Shown: positions 51,683 to 60,499 of the stretch, one piece after another
How the letters are laid out: every line of letters starts with the position of its first letter
Numbering within the stretch: the first letter of the stretch is position 1
Source of the DNA: Methylomonas koyamae
Lineage (GTDB): Bacteria; Pseudomonadota; Gammaproteobacteria; Methylococcales; Methylomonadaceae
DNA length: 64,000 nt
NCBI RefSeq assembly: GCF_001644025.1
Contig: NZ_LUUK01000196.1
Span: forward strand, 62,001 to 126,000
Reading direction: 5' to 3'
Made by a program: the position numbers and the translations under genes
The notes under the pieces: model-generated
What the model saw: only the letters and a program-made list of their open reading frames with translations
Databases searched by the model: none
What the model was told of the DNA's origin: nothing

Positions 51683-52738
51683 TTAGAGCCTTGCCGCCAC
51701 CTGCTCGGCCAAGGCCAGCGCGGTGGTCCATTTACCGCCGAATACGCTGATGAGTTGGCCGGTGCGATGCACCGCGTACTCGCGGGTGGCGCGGGACGGA
51801 TCGGCGGCACTGGAAATCAGCGGCCGCACGCCGGCGAAACGGCCGGCTATCGTCGCCTCTTGATTCGGAAAGTAGCGCTTATAAGCCGCCAACAAATAAT
51901 CGCGTTCGGCATCGCTGCAAGCAATCGCGTCGTCCAGGCCTTGGCGAACCTCGGTGGTGCCGAGCAAGGTTTGGCCTTTCCAAGGCAACACGAAAAAGAT
52001 GCGCCGCTCGCCGGGCACTTCCAGCAAATAAGCTTGCCGGCAAGCTTGATTCAATAACAGATGGCTGCCTCTGACCAAGTCCAACCGATAAGGCGAATCG
52101 ACGCCGCTGCGTTCCAGCAAGCGACCGGCCCACGGGCCGGCGACGTTCAACACCCGGTCGACACGAACGACGCCGGCGGTAGTTTCGATGATGCCGGCCG
52201 TATCCAGTCTCAGCACTTCGACGTCCTCGAACATCTCGACACCCTCAGTCCTAGCCTGCTCGGCGACCCAGACGCCCAAGGCGTAGTCGTCCATCCGGCC
52301 GTCCGAAAACTCGTAGCCGCCCAATAGGCCGTCGCCATCCAAACCAGGGTCCTCCGCCAACATTTGCGCGGCGTCCAGCCAGACCGCGCCGGGCAACAGA
52401 CTGCGACCGGCCAAACGGTCGTAAATAAACAAACCGGCCCCGACCGTGAAGCGACCGCGCCGGCCTTGCCGATAGAGCGGCATCCGCAAGCGCAAGGCTT
52501 CGGTTAAATGCGGCGCGCGCCGCAACCAGGCATCGCGCTCCCGCAGCGACTCGCGCACCAGACGCAATTCGCCGTTTTCCAAATATCGCAGCCCGCCGTG
52601 CAACAACTTAGACGAGGCGCAACTGGTGGCGCGCATCAATTTGCCGCGCTCGTAAACGCTGACCCGATGGCCGAGCTTGGCTAGTTGCCAAGCGCAACAC
52701 AAACCGTTAACGCCGCCGCCGACGATACCAATCTCCAC
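51683..52738 (-). CDS. Short GlpD-like FAD-dependent glycerol-3-phosphate dehydrogenase
   Basis: The 351-residue flavoprotein starts with the FAD dinucleotide motif GIVGGGVNGLCCAWQLA and has the GlpD block SCASSKLLHGGLRYLENGEL and LVRESLRERD. Further family blocks are VLNVAGPWAG, FFVLPWKGQTLLGTTEV and GRFAGVRPL, with a C-terminal SVFGGKWTT. It lacks the extra C-terminal helical domain of E. coli GlpD (about 500 residues). Start GTG 52738 has TTGGAG six bases ahead; an ATG at 52807 would add unrelated residues. The likely reaction is oxidation of G3P to DHAP with electrons to quinone, but the substrate may differ. Confidence 0.85.
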   Translation of the reverse strand: MEIGIVGGGVNGLCCAWQLAKLGHRVSVYERGKLMRATSCASSKLLHGGLRYLENGELRLVRESLRERDAWLRRAPHLTEALRLRMPLYRQGRRGRFTVGAGLFIYDRLAGRSLLPGAVWLDAAQMLAEDPGLDGDGLLGGYEFSDGRMDDYALGVWVAEQARTEGVEMFEDVEVLRLDTAGIIETTAGVVRVDRVLNVAGPWAGRLLERSGVDSPYRLDLVRGSHLLLNQACRQAYLLEVPGERRIFFVLPWKGQTLLGTTEVRQGLDDAIACSDAERDYLLAAYKRYFPNQEATIAGRFAGVRPLISSAADPSRATREYAVHRTGQLISVFGGKWTTALALAEQVAARL

Positions 52739-52846
52739 AAAATGCTCCAATCCGCTGAATATTCCGGGCAATACGCTAGCCCGCCCGGAAATGGTTAAAG
52801 TTCGCAAACCCGCCCTTTAGCAAAAAGGGTATTGCACTGGCTAATT

Positions 52847-53016
52847 CTAGTTTGTCAGATTTGTTCAAGACCGTCATGCCCGCCGGGAAGCGGGTATCCA
52901 GTGACATGGAGGGTATGCTTAAATCCGTCCGTGGCGTCCGGACTCGCTCCCCGCTCTCACGGGTCCGGCCATCCCTGCCGGAATGACGATGCTTGTTGAG
53001 TCATCTGACAAAGTAG
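52847..53016. repeat. Nested inverted-repeat element (MITE-like)
   Basis: The outer arms CTAGTTTGTCAGAT (52847-52860) and ATCTGACAAAGTAG (53003-53016) match at 13 of 14 positions. Inside them CGTCATGCCCGCCGGGA (52872-52888) and TCCCTGCCGGAATGACG (52972-52988) form a second pair with 14 of 17 matches. The interior also holds CGGGTATCC-type sequence. No gene is inside. The form is that of a non-autonomous mobile element or a large dispersed palindrome of about 170 bp. Confidence 0.7.
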
Positions 53017-53427
53017 CACTGGACGTCCGCGTTTTGGATGAGCGCCGGTTTAATCCTGAATTTGCTGTTTTTAAAGCGGTTTGGTTAAGATTTTATGACA
53101 ACAGGTACGGACGGCGCCGAATCTCCGGTCGTTGAACATGCCCGCCAAAGCCGATACGCTCGGGCGATGTCGGCAAAACAGGAGACATTCCAGCGAAGTT
53201 CCGCGATCCGCGCAATGCGCCAGGCATCGTTGCAAACCGGCCGGTTCGGTGAATGGTTGTCAACCCTGTCCGACGGTACTTGCCGCGACTCGCGTTTTAG
53301 CGAATGATCGATACGCGCCTGTTAACTTCTCGCTGACGAACGGGCACGGCAAACGGCCTTGGTTTGGGTAATCGTTGGGAAATGGCCGCCACGCGGCAAG
53401 CAAGACCGGTTCTTCGCCGGTCGAAAT
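53017..53427. other. Intergenic region, no supported gene
   Basis: The short frames here (for example 53095-53307 and 53132-53371, plus strand) are Arg/Ser/Cys-rich with no ribosome-binding site or recognisable motif. I consider them chance. There is no terminator or repeat I can support after the MITE-like element. Confidence 0.5.
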
Positions 53428-54006
53428 TCACCGCGCTTGCGCCAAGGCATGAGCAATCTCGGCCGCAAACCGGCTCAAACAACGGCTTTGCGCGGCGACT
53501 ATGCTTTCCGCGTCGCCGCCGGCCTGCTCTTCGCATTCGAAACGCCGCCCCTGCCAGCCTTGCTCGGCTTTTTTGAATTGCCATTGCACCGCCATCCGGC
53601 TGACACCGGCGGCGGTCTGATGCAGCGCCAACAGATCGGCGCTCACTTGATAATCGACGTTCTGCCGCTGCGGCCAGGGAAAGCGCAATACCTGCGCCAC
53701 GCCCAGCCGATGCGCCAAGGATTGCATCAGCTCGCGGGTGATGTTGTCGTCCAACCGCTCCGCCCAACGCTGATGTTCTTCGAGCTGATATTCATGCGGT
53801 CCAACCTCGACCACCAATTGCGGCCGATCAAGATAGGCCGGCAAACGGATCGGCCCCAGACCAACAACGCTCCCGGCCGGCAACGGCGCGACCGCCTCGG
53901 CGCCCGACTCGGCAGTCAGCAAATAAAACCTGATGGGCTCGCCCGCGCATCCGTACAGGGCCAACCCGGCGAAAACCGTTAGAACAAGCTTGCTGAGTAA
54001 ATTCAT
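53428..54006 (-). CDS. ABC-type transport auxiliary lipoprotein (PqiC/DUF330)
   Basis: The 192-residue outer-membrane lipoprotein has a signal peptide with lipobox LYGC (Cys20) and the family opening EPIRFYLLTAES, then GLGPIRLPAYLDRPQLV and WAERLDDNITREL. Family members (PqiC/YmbA) work with MCE proteins and a MlaE/MlaF-type transporter in lipid traffic between membranes. Such genes normally follow the MCE gene directly. Here the MCE gene ends at 62019, 8 kb away on the same strand, with a block of exported-protein genes between. It may be transcribed separately. Confidence 0.9.
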   Translation of the reverse strand: MNLLSKLVLTVFAGLALYGCAGEPIRFYLLTAESGAEAVAPLPAGSVVGLGPIRLPAYLDRPQLVVEVGPHEYQLEEHQRWAERLDDNITRELMQSLAHRLGVAQVLRFPWPQRQNVDYQVSADLLALHQTAAGVSRMAVQWQFKKAEQGWQGRRFECEEQAGGDAESIVAAQSRCLSRFAAEIAHALAQAR

Positions 54007-54119
54007 CGTGGCAACCGAATACGTCGAGGCTAAACGCCGATTATCGCGTATATACCTCGCGACCGATAGTATTCGAGCGGCGGTTAAGCCTTGCGCCGCT
54101 CGCTTTTTACACTACCGCT

Positions 54120-57100
54120 TCAGTTCGATGCGCAACGCGGCCTCGTGCACAACGCAACCAGTTTACGCCCGTCCCGCGCCGTCACGCCGCCGTCGTAATC
54201 CAGATCCCTGGGATCGCCGGGCGCGACCGCGGCACTTTTCCCGGCCAACAACCGCTTTAAGTCGTCCTTATCGACATCGTCGTCACCGTCCAGATCGCCG
54301 GCGCGCAATTCGTCGTTATCCAAAACGCCGTCGTTGTCGCGGTCTATACCGATGCGTTCGCCGGAACCTGGCGGCACGCAGGTGTAGGTAAGCTCGCCGC
54401 CGGTTAACCCCGCCGACGCGCGCAAGTCCTGATCGCCGACGTCGCCGATCCCTTGTGCCGACGCTCTAAACTTACCGCCACCAACATACCAAAACCCGCT
54501 GTAGCGATTTTTCGCGACCAGATCGCAATGCTCGGCATCAGCCTGCGCCTTCAACAGGTCGATTCTCGCGGCAACCGCTTCGGTGCTTGCGGCGCTCAAG
54601 GTTACTTGCTGGCCGACAACCGGAAACAAATTACTGTCGAACGCGAACAAAAACGCTTCGACGTTACGCCGCTCGGTATTTCCGTCCGCGCCGAAACCGA
54701 AACCACCGGGGTTTCCGATCGGAATACCGGCCAAGTAACGTTCGATTGGGGTTCGAGCGTCGTTCGGATCGGGTTCCGCCGAGAAAAACGATTTGGAAAA
54801 TATCTGCGCGCTCAGGAAGCGAAACAAGGTATCGACGCTGCCGTCGGGTCCGAAGCCGAAACCGCGAATCTGCGATCCCATATTGCCGATATTGCCCTTG
54901 GGTAAAAAGTAATTGGACTCGGTGGTCGTCGATTGCGACGCCAGCCCAAACATACCGACCTTCTGATACATATTGCGCAAGTGCGGAATTTTGAAGATTT
55001 GCAGCACGTGATCGAAACTGTAATGGCCGTCCGTTCCGAAAAAGCCCGGTTTGCTGACGTCGGCATACTCGGCGTTGCCTTCTCGATCGAGTACATGACA
55101 ACCGTTACAGGAAAAGAAGCTATCCGAAGGCAGGGCCTTGAAATAAAAGTCTCGACCCGCCGACTGCTGAGCGGTCAAGCTGTCGTCCAAATTGCGTATC
55201 GGATTGGGCGGATAGGTAATCTCCATGACGAAATCGGCGAATTTTTGCATTTGTTCGTCGCCTAACATCGCATTTCGCCCAACCAATCCGGGAAAGGCGA
55301 CATTAAATTTTCGAAACGCCGCGTCTTCGTCGAACGAACCGCCATTGGGTTGGACATTGGGACCGGAATTCGGCAAGGCATTGGCATCGTTACCGCCGGT
55401 GCGGTCTCCGCGCCAATGCAAGGCACCGTGGTTATCCATGCCCCGCAAGCTTTGGGTGGACATCGGTCCCTTCATAGGCCGAAAATGCGGATTGTATTCA
55501 TGGCCCAATACGCGGGCGGCCACCTCAGGGGTACTACGGAACGGGCCGGTATTTTCGCCTTGATCGCCATCCGGATCGCCCAGATCCCAGGCCAAGCTAT
55601 CGAAGTCGCCGAATACATGGCAACTGGCGCACGCCGAATCGCCGTGGCTGGAACTACGCGCCGCATCGTACAGGAAGGGCCGGCCTTCGACGATATGCTT
55701 GGGTTCAGGATTGAACATTGCCACATGCTTGACCTCCCGGCCGCTGACGGCGTCTATTACCGAAATCGAATTATCAAATCGCGTCAACACGTACAACAAG
55801 CCTCTCGCTTCGTCGAGCGCCAGTCCGCTGGGCCCGCCGCCGCTGACCGGAATCTGCGCCGCGCTGCTGGGAACGAAACTGTCATTTTCCAATTCCTCGG
55901 TGTTGTAACGCGCGATTTCGCTGGTTCCGAACGCGGCTACGTATAGCGTCTTACCGTCGCCGGTAATTGCCATGTCCAGCGGTAGCGCCACGCTGTCGGC
56001 GTTTTCCCGATTCGGAATCGGCTCGCAACATTGACTGTAATCGATATGCTTGTTCAGATGCCGGGGCGCCACGGTGGGATTGCCCCCCAGCACGGTGATG
56101 CGATTTTCGCTGAAATGTCCGCGTACGGTTTGACCGTTACTGTAACCGCCGGCACCCTCGAAGCGGTTATGGTTCAACGCTTCGGTGTTGGTCACATAGA
56201 CTTTGCCACTAGCGGGATTGACCAGCATGTTGAACAACACGGTACCGACACCGCTGTAGACCTTATCCGTCCGCAATGCCGGCGGATTGGCGGCGGCGTC
56301 GATCGCGAACACATCGCGGTCGGGCAACGAGAACGGCACCATGTCATCCCATTGTTGCCCCAATTCGTCTAGCCAATGGCTGCCGTCGTATTTGACGATC
56401 AAGCCCGATTTGGGTTGAGCTTCTCCTGCGTGATTAGTGGCCGGTCCGGGATAAACCCGATTGAATGGCGGCGCGACGCCGCGTTCGACGACAGCATCGT
56501 TCAGCGTCATCGTGGCGTTACCGGTGTGAAAGCCGGCGGCGTAAACCGTTTTGCCGTCGGGCGTCACCGCTAGCGCACGCGGCGTGTCGGTGAATAAGGT
56601 CAGCACCGTCAAAGGCGGTCCGTTCATCGCGTCGCCTAGCTGTCCGGCATCGAACACCCACACATCGGCTCGGCCCACGCCAGGCACCGACAACTGCGGA
56701 TCGACGCCGGTATTCTGTCCGCGGTGAGCGCTAGTGACGAAAGCCTTACCGCTGGCAAATACAATGTCACGCGGCTCGTCGCCCACCTGTAGGGTTCGAG
56801 TGACACGACCGCCGCCGTTGTCATCCAGACTGACGATACTGATGCTATCCGACAAATGGTTAACCACCCAGACTTCCTTGTCGTTTCTAACTGCCAATGC
56901 GACGGGCTCCAAACCCACCGGTACCGATCCGACGGGCATCAGTCGCTGATCGCCTACTTTAAAAATTTCCAGGCGATTGTCCGGCGTATTCAAGGCAAAC
57001 AACCGGCCTCGGTCTGCCGATAATGCCAACGGTCGTACCTGTCCGCTTTCGAACAACGTGAAATTGCTTTTACTCCCCGCCGAGACCGTGGTCGGTAAGC

Positions 57101-57158
57101 CTAACGCGCTTATCGAAATAAGACAGTACGCTAGGGCGTAGTTAATTCGTCTAAACAT
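54120..57158 (-). CDS. Secreted beta-propeller / c-type cytochrome protein with C-terminal dockerin
   Basis: The 1012-residue protein has a signal peptide (cleavage after VSA), a YncE/YVTN-type beta-propeller (blocks such as VNHLSDSISIVSLDD, LAVTPDGKTVYAAGF and LDEARGLLYVLTRFDNSISVID), and a cytochrome region with two CxxCH heme sites (CASCHVFGD near residue 500 and CNGCHVLDRE near residue 680). The tail holds EF-hand/dockerin repeats (GDLDGDDDVDKDDLKRLLAG, DLDYDGGVTARDGRKLVAL) and ends CTRPRCASN. The middle resembles di-heme peroxidase/MauG-type sequence, but I cannot assign a reaction. It is the last of the inserted surface-protein genes. Confidence 0.85.
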   Translation of the reverse strand: MFRRINYALAYCLISISALGLPTTVSAGSKSNFTLFESGQVRPLALSADRGRLFALNTPDNRLEIFKVGDQRLMPVGSVPVGLEPVALAVRNDKEVWVVNHLSDSISIVSLDDNGGGRVTRTLQVGDEPRDIVFASGKAFVTSAHRGQNTGVDPQLSVPGVGRADVWVFDAGQLGDAMNGPPLTVLTLFTDTPRALAVTPDGKTVYAAGFHTGNATMTLNDAVVERGVAPPFNRVYPGPATNHAGEAQPKSGLIVKYDGSHWLDELGQQWDDMVPFSLPDRDVFAIDAAANPPALRTDKVYSGVGTVLFNMLVNPASGKVYVTNTEALNHNRFEGAGGYSNGQTVRGHFSENRITVLGGNPTVAPRHLNKHIDYSQCCEPIPNRENADSVALPLDMAITGDGKTLYVAAFGTSEIARYNTEELENDSFVPSSAAQIPVSGGGPSGLALDEARGLLYVLTRFDNSISVIDAVSGREVKHVAMFNPEPKHIVEGRPFLYDAARSSSHGDSACASCHVFGDFDSLAWDLGDPDGDQGENTGPFRSTPEVAARVLGHEYNPHFRPMKGPMSTQSLRGMDNHGALHWRGDRTGGNDANALPNSGPNVQPNGGSFDEDAAFRKFNVAFPGLVGRNAMLGDEQMQKFADFVMEITYPPNPIRNLDDSLTAQQSAGRDFYFKALPSDSFFSCNGCHVLDREGNAEYADVSKPGFFGTDGHYSFDHVLQIFKIPHLRNMYQKVGMFGLASQSTTTESNYFLPKGNIGNMGSQIRGFGFGPDGSVDTLFRFLSAQIFSKSFFSAEPDPNDARTPIERYLAGIPIGNPGGFGFGADGNTERRNVEAFLFAFDSNLFPVVGQQVTLSAASTEAVAARIDLLKAQADAEHCDLVAKNRYSGFWYVGGGKFRASAQGIGDVGDQDLRASAGLTGGELTYTCVPPGSGERIGIDRDNDGVLDNDELRAGDLDGDDDVDKDDLKRLLAGKSAAVAPGDPRDLDYDGGVTARDGRKLVALCTRPRCASN

Positions 57159-57190
57159 TTTGTTTACCTCCTGTTAGCTTGCATGAAATT

Positions 57191-57325
57191 GGCGCTCCGT
57201 CATGGAGCGCCGAATCACCGCTGGGGAATAGGCCGCGACAGCCTCCGATTTGAACCGTTCGCGGCCAATGCGGCTTGTGAAACGGCTCGGCTTCCGAGCG
57301 CAAGGGCTCACCCGCGCGCTCGGAA
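57191..57325. repeat. Two hairpins between the cohesin-like and cytochrome genes
   Basis: GGCGCTCC (57191-57198) pairs with GGAGCGCC (57204-57211), and TTCCGAGCGC (57292-57301) pairs with GCGCTCGGAA (57316-57325). Neither has a T tract on either strand. They could be weak terminators, attenuators or mRNA-stability hairpins in this surface-gene operon. Confidence 0.55.
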
Positions 57326-57355
57326 CCGCTATTGACCTTAGCGCCAGAGCCTTCG

Positions 57356-57940
57356 TTAAGCCGAACGGCGCGGTTTGACCAACAAACCCAGGCCAGCCGC
57401 CATCAGCGCGAAGGCCGGCGGTACAGGTACCGCGGTGACCGTTAGCGGCGTCGTACTAGCGGCTAAGGCGTCGCCGTCCGCGTCGCCCAACGCGTTGACC
57501 GCCAAACTAAGCGTCGTATCACCCGTTTGCAGAATGTTGAAATGCAAAACCGCCAACGTGAAATTGTCAGCTTGCCAAGCGTTCAAGTCGGCCGGATCGT
57601 CGAGCGATAATTCAAACACATTCAATTTTCCAGCTTCGGCTAAAGCCGCCGATTGCGGATTGACTCCTAGAGCGAACGCATCCAATTGATCGCCTAACCC
57701 CGCATCGCCGAAATCGGCCGATACATAGGCGAGGTGTGCCGTATCGAACAAGACGTCGAAATCGTAAGCGCCCAACGCCGGCGCCGCGCCGTCGCTCAAT
57801 CCGGAAATCGCGACGCCGACGCTAAGTTCGGCCGCGCTTTGCGAGACTGGCAATAGTGAAAGTTCGATCGCGGCGTTCGCGGCGGCGGCGGCCGACAACA
57901 ACATCGCTCCGGCTAAAATCTGTCTAAACCCTTGTGTCAT
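57356..57940 (-). CDS. Exported cohesin-like domain protein with PEP-CTERM anchor
   Basis: The 194-residue protein has a signal peptide (MTQGFRQILAGAMLLSAAAA, cleavage near ANA), then a domain with the look of bacterial cohesins: ELSVGVAISGLSDGAAPALG, AYDFDVLFDTAHLAYVSADF and FTLAVLHFNILQTGDTTLSL. It ends with a PEP-CTERM-type tail: VPVPPAFALMAAGLGLLV then KPRRSA. AAGGAG lies eight bases before ATG 57940; the longer frame upstream is an off-frame read of the neighbouring gene. Exosortase should cut and anchor it outside. It is flanked by two dockerin-bearing proteins, its obvious candidate ligands. Confidence 0.82.
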   Translation of the reverse strand: MTQGFRQILAGAMLLSAAAAANAAIELSLLPVSQSAAELSVGVAISGLSDGAAPALGAYDFDVLFDTAHLAYVSADFGDAGLGDQLDAFALGVNPQSAALAEAGKLNVFELSLDDPADLNAWQADNFTLAVLHFNILQTGDTTLSLAVNALGDADGDALAASTTPLTVTAVPVPPAFALMAAGLGLLVKPRRSA

Positions 57941-57974
57941 CGAATGGTCTCCTTGAAGTAAGTTGAAAAAAAGT

Positions 57975-59630
57975 TTACTCGAGCGCGCAACGCGGCCGAG
58001 TGCAAGATAACGCCAATTTGCGAGCATCCAATACGTTGACGGCGCCGTTGCGGTCGACATCCGCCGGATCACCGGTCGCCACGCGGCGATTGCGTTTAGC
58101 GATGACGAAATTGACGTCGGCTTGATCGACATCGCGGTCGCCGTCCAGATCACCCGCCACCGTGATCGTCTCGCAAACGTCCGGAATGTGATTGGTATTG
58201 GTATCGCCGACGCGGCGCTCGGCGACGTCGGCGACGTCGGACAAGCCGTTGGCGTTGCAGTCCGGAAATACCTTCAGGTAATAAACATCCTGTTCGCCGT
58301 TGTAGGTTGCGGTGTAGGCGACGCTAGCGCCGTCGGCACGGGAAACCAGAGTAGTGGCATCGCCGATTTTCAGCGAACCGTGCGGCGAGGCGATCGTCGT
58401 ATCGAAACTCTGGCTGACGGCTTGATTCTTGGACCAGGTCGAGCCGCCGTCCCACGAGTAGCTGTAATAGAGTTGCGAAACCCGGTAGCTATTGCTGTCG
58501 CGAGTGTCGTACCAAACCGCGTCGATACGGCCGTTCGGCGCAACTCCCATCATTCCGAACCAGTTCCAATGATTCGCCGCTGGCGTATCGTCGTTGACCC
58601 GAATCGGTGCCGACCAGGTTTCGCCGCCGTCGCTGCTGCGGATAAAGTTAACGTCCAAGTTGTCCGGTCCCGACGGATCGACGGTGGCGAGCACGTACAA
58701 TTCGCCTTGCCGGGCGCCGATTGCGGAGTTGACCGCCATTTGCACGTCGCCGACCGGCCCGTATTGATTCGGGTTTTGTCTGAACAAAAACAGCGGCGCC
58801 AAGCCGCCCATATCGATCTCGCGTACTTCGAACGTCGGCTTTTGGTTCGCATCTCCGGCATTCGTCGATTTGACGAAAATATGCTTGTGCAGATTGCGAT
58901 CCATGTTTTCTTCGTCGAAGTACGGGTATTCCAAACGCCCGGCCATATATAAGGTACCGTCGCCACCAACCCGCATCGTGCCGAAGGTCGGATTCTCCGG
59001 CAGTTCGATCGGCGCTTCGAAACTGGCGGCGCGGTCCAGCGAACGGCTAAAACATTTGCCGTCTAGGCAGTCGCGCCAGTTCAGATAGACGTGCCCGTCT
59101 CCAGGGCCGCCGCTACGATCGACCGCTAGCTGCGCCTTATCGCCGCCTTCGCCATGAGCGTGGACCGGCGCCTCCCAACCGCGGCCACCGTCCAGCGATT
59201 TAATCACCTGAATGTCTTGAACAAAGGTGTAGGTCGGATCGAAATGCAGACTTTGGAAATAAAAATGGCCGAACGCGTCGACATCCAAGGTCGGATTGCT
59301 GCGTCCCTCGCCCGGCGTGATAGCGCCGCTAAAATGCCAACTCGCCCCGCCATCGGCCGAGTAGGCCCAACCGGCTTGACGAAACGACGACGCCACCGAG
59401 TCGAATTGCCGCCAAGCCGCGACAAGGTTGGTGGGATCGAGTGGATTGATCGCCAGCGCGGGCTCGTTGGCCGCGTCGCCGACAATATTATTGCCGTCCG
59501 AATCGACGTTGATTTGTATGCTGGCGTAGGCACCGAATCGGTGTGGCGCGTTCGCCGCGACCGCATTCGAGCCGGCCGCCGCGATCCACGCCGCGCTACT
59601 TAACCACGCCATCGCGGAAACGCGCGTCAT
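57975..59630 (-). CDS. Secreted sialidase/BNR-repeat protein with C-terminal dockerin
   Basis: The 551-residue protein has a signal peptide (cleavage after AVA), and a beta-propeller with Asp-box (BNR) repeats: YSADGGASWHF, KSLDGGRGWEAP, RSSDGGETWSAP and YSWDGGSTWSK. A linker with thrombospondin-like DxNxD (PDCNANGLSDVADV, DTNTNHIPDVCE) leads to a dockerin (GDLDGDRDVDQADVNFVIAK; DVDRNGAVNVLDARKLALSC) and the end CTRPRCALE. Catalytic sialidase residues are not evident, so it may be a binding module. Start ATG 59630 overlaps the stop of the upstream PEP-CTERM gene (ATGA). Confidence 0.85.
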   Translation of the reverse strand: MTRVSAMAWLSSAAWIAAAGSNAVAANAPHRFGAYASIQINVDSDGNNIVGDAANEPALAINPLDPTNLVAAWRQFDSVASSFRQAGWAYSADGGASWHFSGAITPGEGRSNPTLDVDAFGHFYFQSLHFDPTYTFVQDIQVIKSLDGGRGWEAPVHAHGEGGDKAQLAVDRSGGPGDGHVYLNWRDCLDGKCFSRSLDRAASFEAPIELPENPTFGTMRVGGDGTLYMAGRLEYPYFDEENMDRNLHKHIFVKSTNAGDANQKPTFEVREIDMGGLAPLFLFRQNPNQYGPVGDVQMAVNSAIGARQGELYVLATVDPSGPDNLDVNFIRSSDGGETWSAPIRVNDDTPAANHWNWFGMMGVAPNGRIDAVWYDTRDSNSYRVSQLYYSYSWDGGSTWSKNQAVSQSFDTTIASPHGSLKIGDATTLVSRADGASVAYTATYNGEQDVYYLKVFPDCNANGLSDVADVAERRVGDTNTNHIPDVCETITVAGDLDGDRDVDQADVNFVIAKRNRRVATGDPADVDRNGAVNVLDARKLALSCTRPRCALE

Positions 59631-60424
59631 AGTTGGCGCCTCCGCATGCCAATGCGCGCCAAACCGCCTAAACCTGAAACAAATAGCCAAATCGAGGCCG
59701 GAACCGGTACCACCGAAGTATGCAAACTGAAATTTCCGACGATAGCATCGCGGGTGCCGAACAAATGGTCATAGCCTTCGCCCAAACCCAGTTCGCCACT
59801 CAAATCCAGCGAACCGTCGTGAATATCCAGCACGACATTGAACAAATTATAGGATTGGGAGCGAAACGACACATGATTGTACAAGGACCATGCGGAACGG
59901 CCGGATGCGCCATCCATATTGGCGGCGTCGTATTCCAGCGCGTAGTCGCCGGATAAAATGCGATTGAATTCTGATCCTGTATCGACCCGGAACCGAAACA
60001 CGCCGGATAAACCAATCACGCCGGTAACGGTCGAGGCGAAATTGGCCGGATCGAATTCGATCGTGGTCGGTTTTGCGTGGCGCCCGGTCAGATTGGCGAC
60101 ATGCGTGCCGTTCACTGAAAACGTCAGGTTCTTAGCCGGAATTTCGGCGACGCCCGGCACGATATGATCTTCGAGAATTTGCGTGGCGGTGCGGCTATTC
60201 GCGGCCGGGGCGTCGAAAAATTCCTCCAAGTACATCGAAGGCGCGGCGGTCGCGTCAATCGCGATTGCGTCGGCGAGCGCGTCTCGATCGAGATTCACCA
60301 CCATGGTACCGCCGGAAACCGTGGCGGCGGAAACAGGCGGCGATAACGAGGCCAGCAGTGCCGCGGCAACGAGCGCGCGCGACCCTATCATTTGAATATG
60401 CATAAATTTGCCAGAGGAAGTCAT
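59627..60424 (-). CDS. PEP-CTERM domain protein
   Basis: The 265-residue exported protein has a signal peptide (MIGSRALVAAALLASLSPPV, cleavage after VSA), a beta-rich middle (FSVNGTHVANLTGRHAKPTT; SGVFRFRVDTGSEFN; LSGDYALEYDAA) and the PEP-CTERM tail VPVPASIWLFVSGLGGLARIG followed, after MRR, by RQL. The start is uncertain: ATG 60424, 60403 or 60391 are in frame; none has a strong ribosome-binding site. Layout matches the neighbour at 60500-61342, so the two are probably paralogues. Exosortase, needed to process the tail, is not encoded in this window. Confidence 0.82.
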   Translation of the reverse strand: MTSSGKFMHIQMIGSRALVAAALLASLSPPVSAATVSGGTMVVNLDRDALADAIAIDATAAPSMYLEEFFDAPAANSRTATQILEDHIVPGVAEIPAKNLTFSVNGTHVANLTGRHAKPTTIEFDPANFASTVTGVIGLSGVFRFRVDTGSEFNRILSGDYALEYDAANMDGASGRSAWSLYNHVSFRSQSYNLFNVVLDIHDGSLDLSGELGLGEGYDHLFGTRDAIVGNFSLHTSVVPVPASIWLFVSGLGGLARIGMRRRQL

Positions 60425-60499
60425 TTCCGTTGAGAGCCGATGCGCAAAATACCCGAACGACTTAGTCGTCCGGATATTCGGCCGGGTCAAGGTTACCGG

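Noticed and set aside
53095-53371. Two overlapping short plus-strand frames of 70 and 79 codons
   Set aside because: No ribosome-binding site, no motif and low-complexity composition; they follow the MITE-like element.
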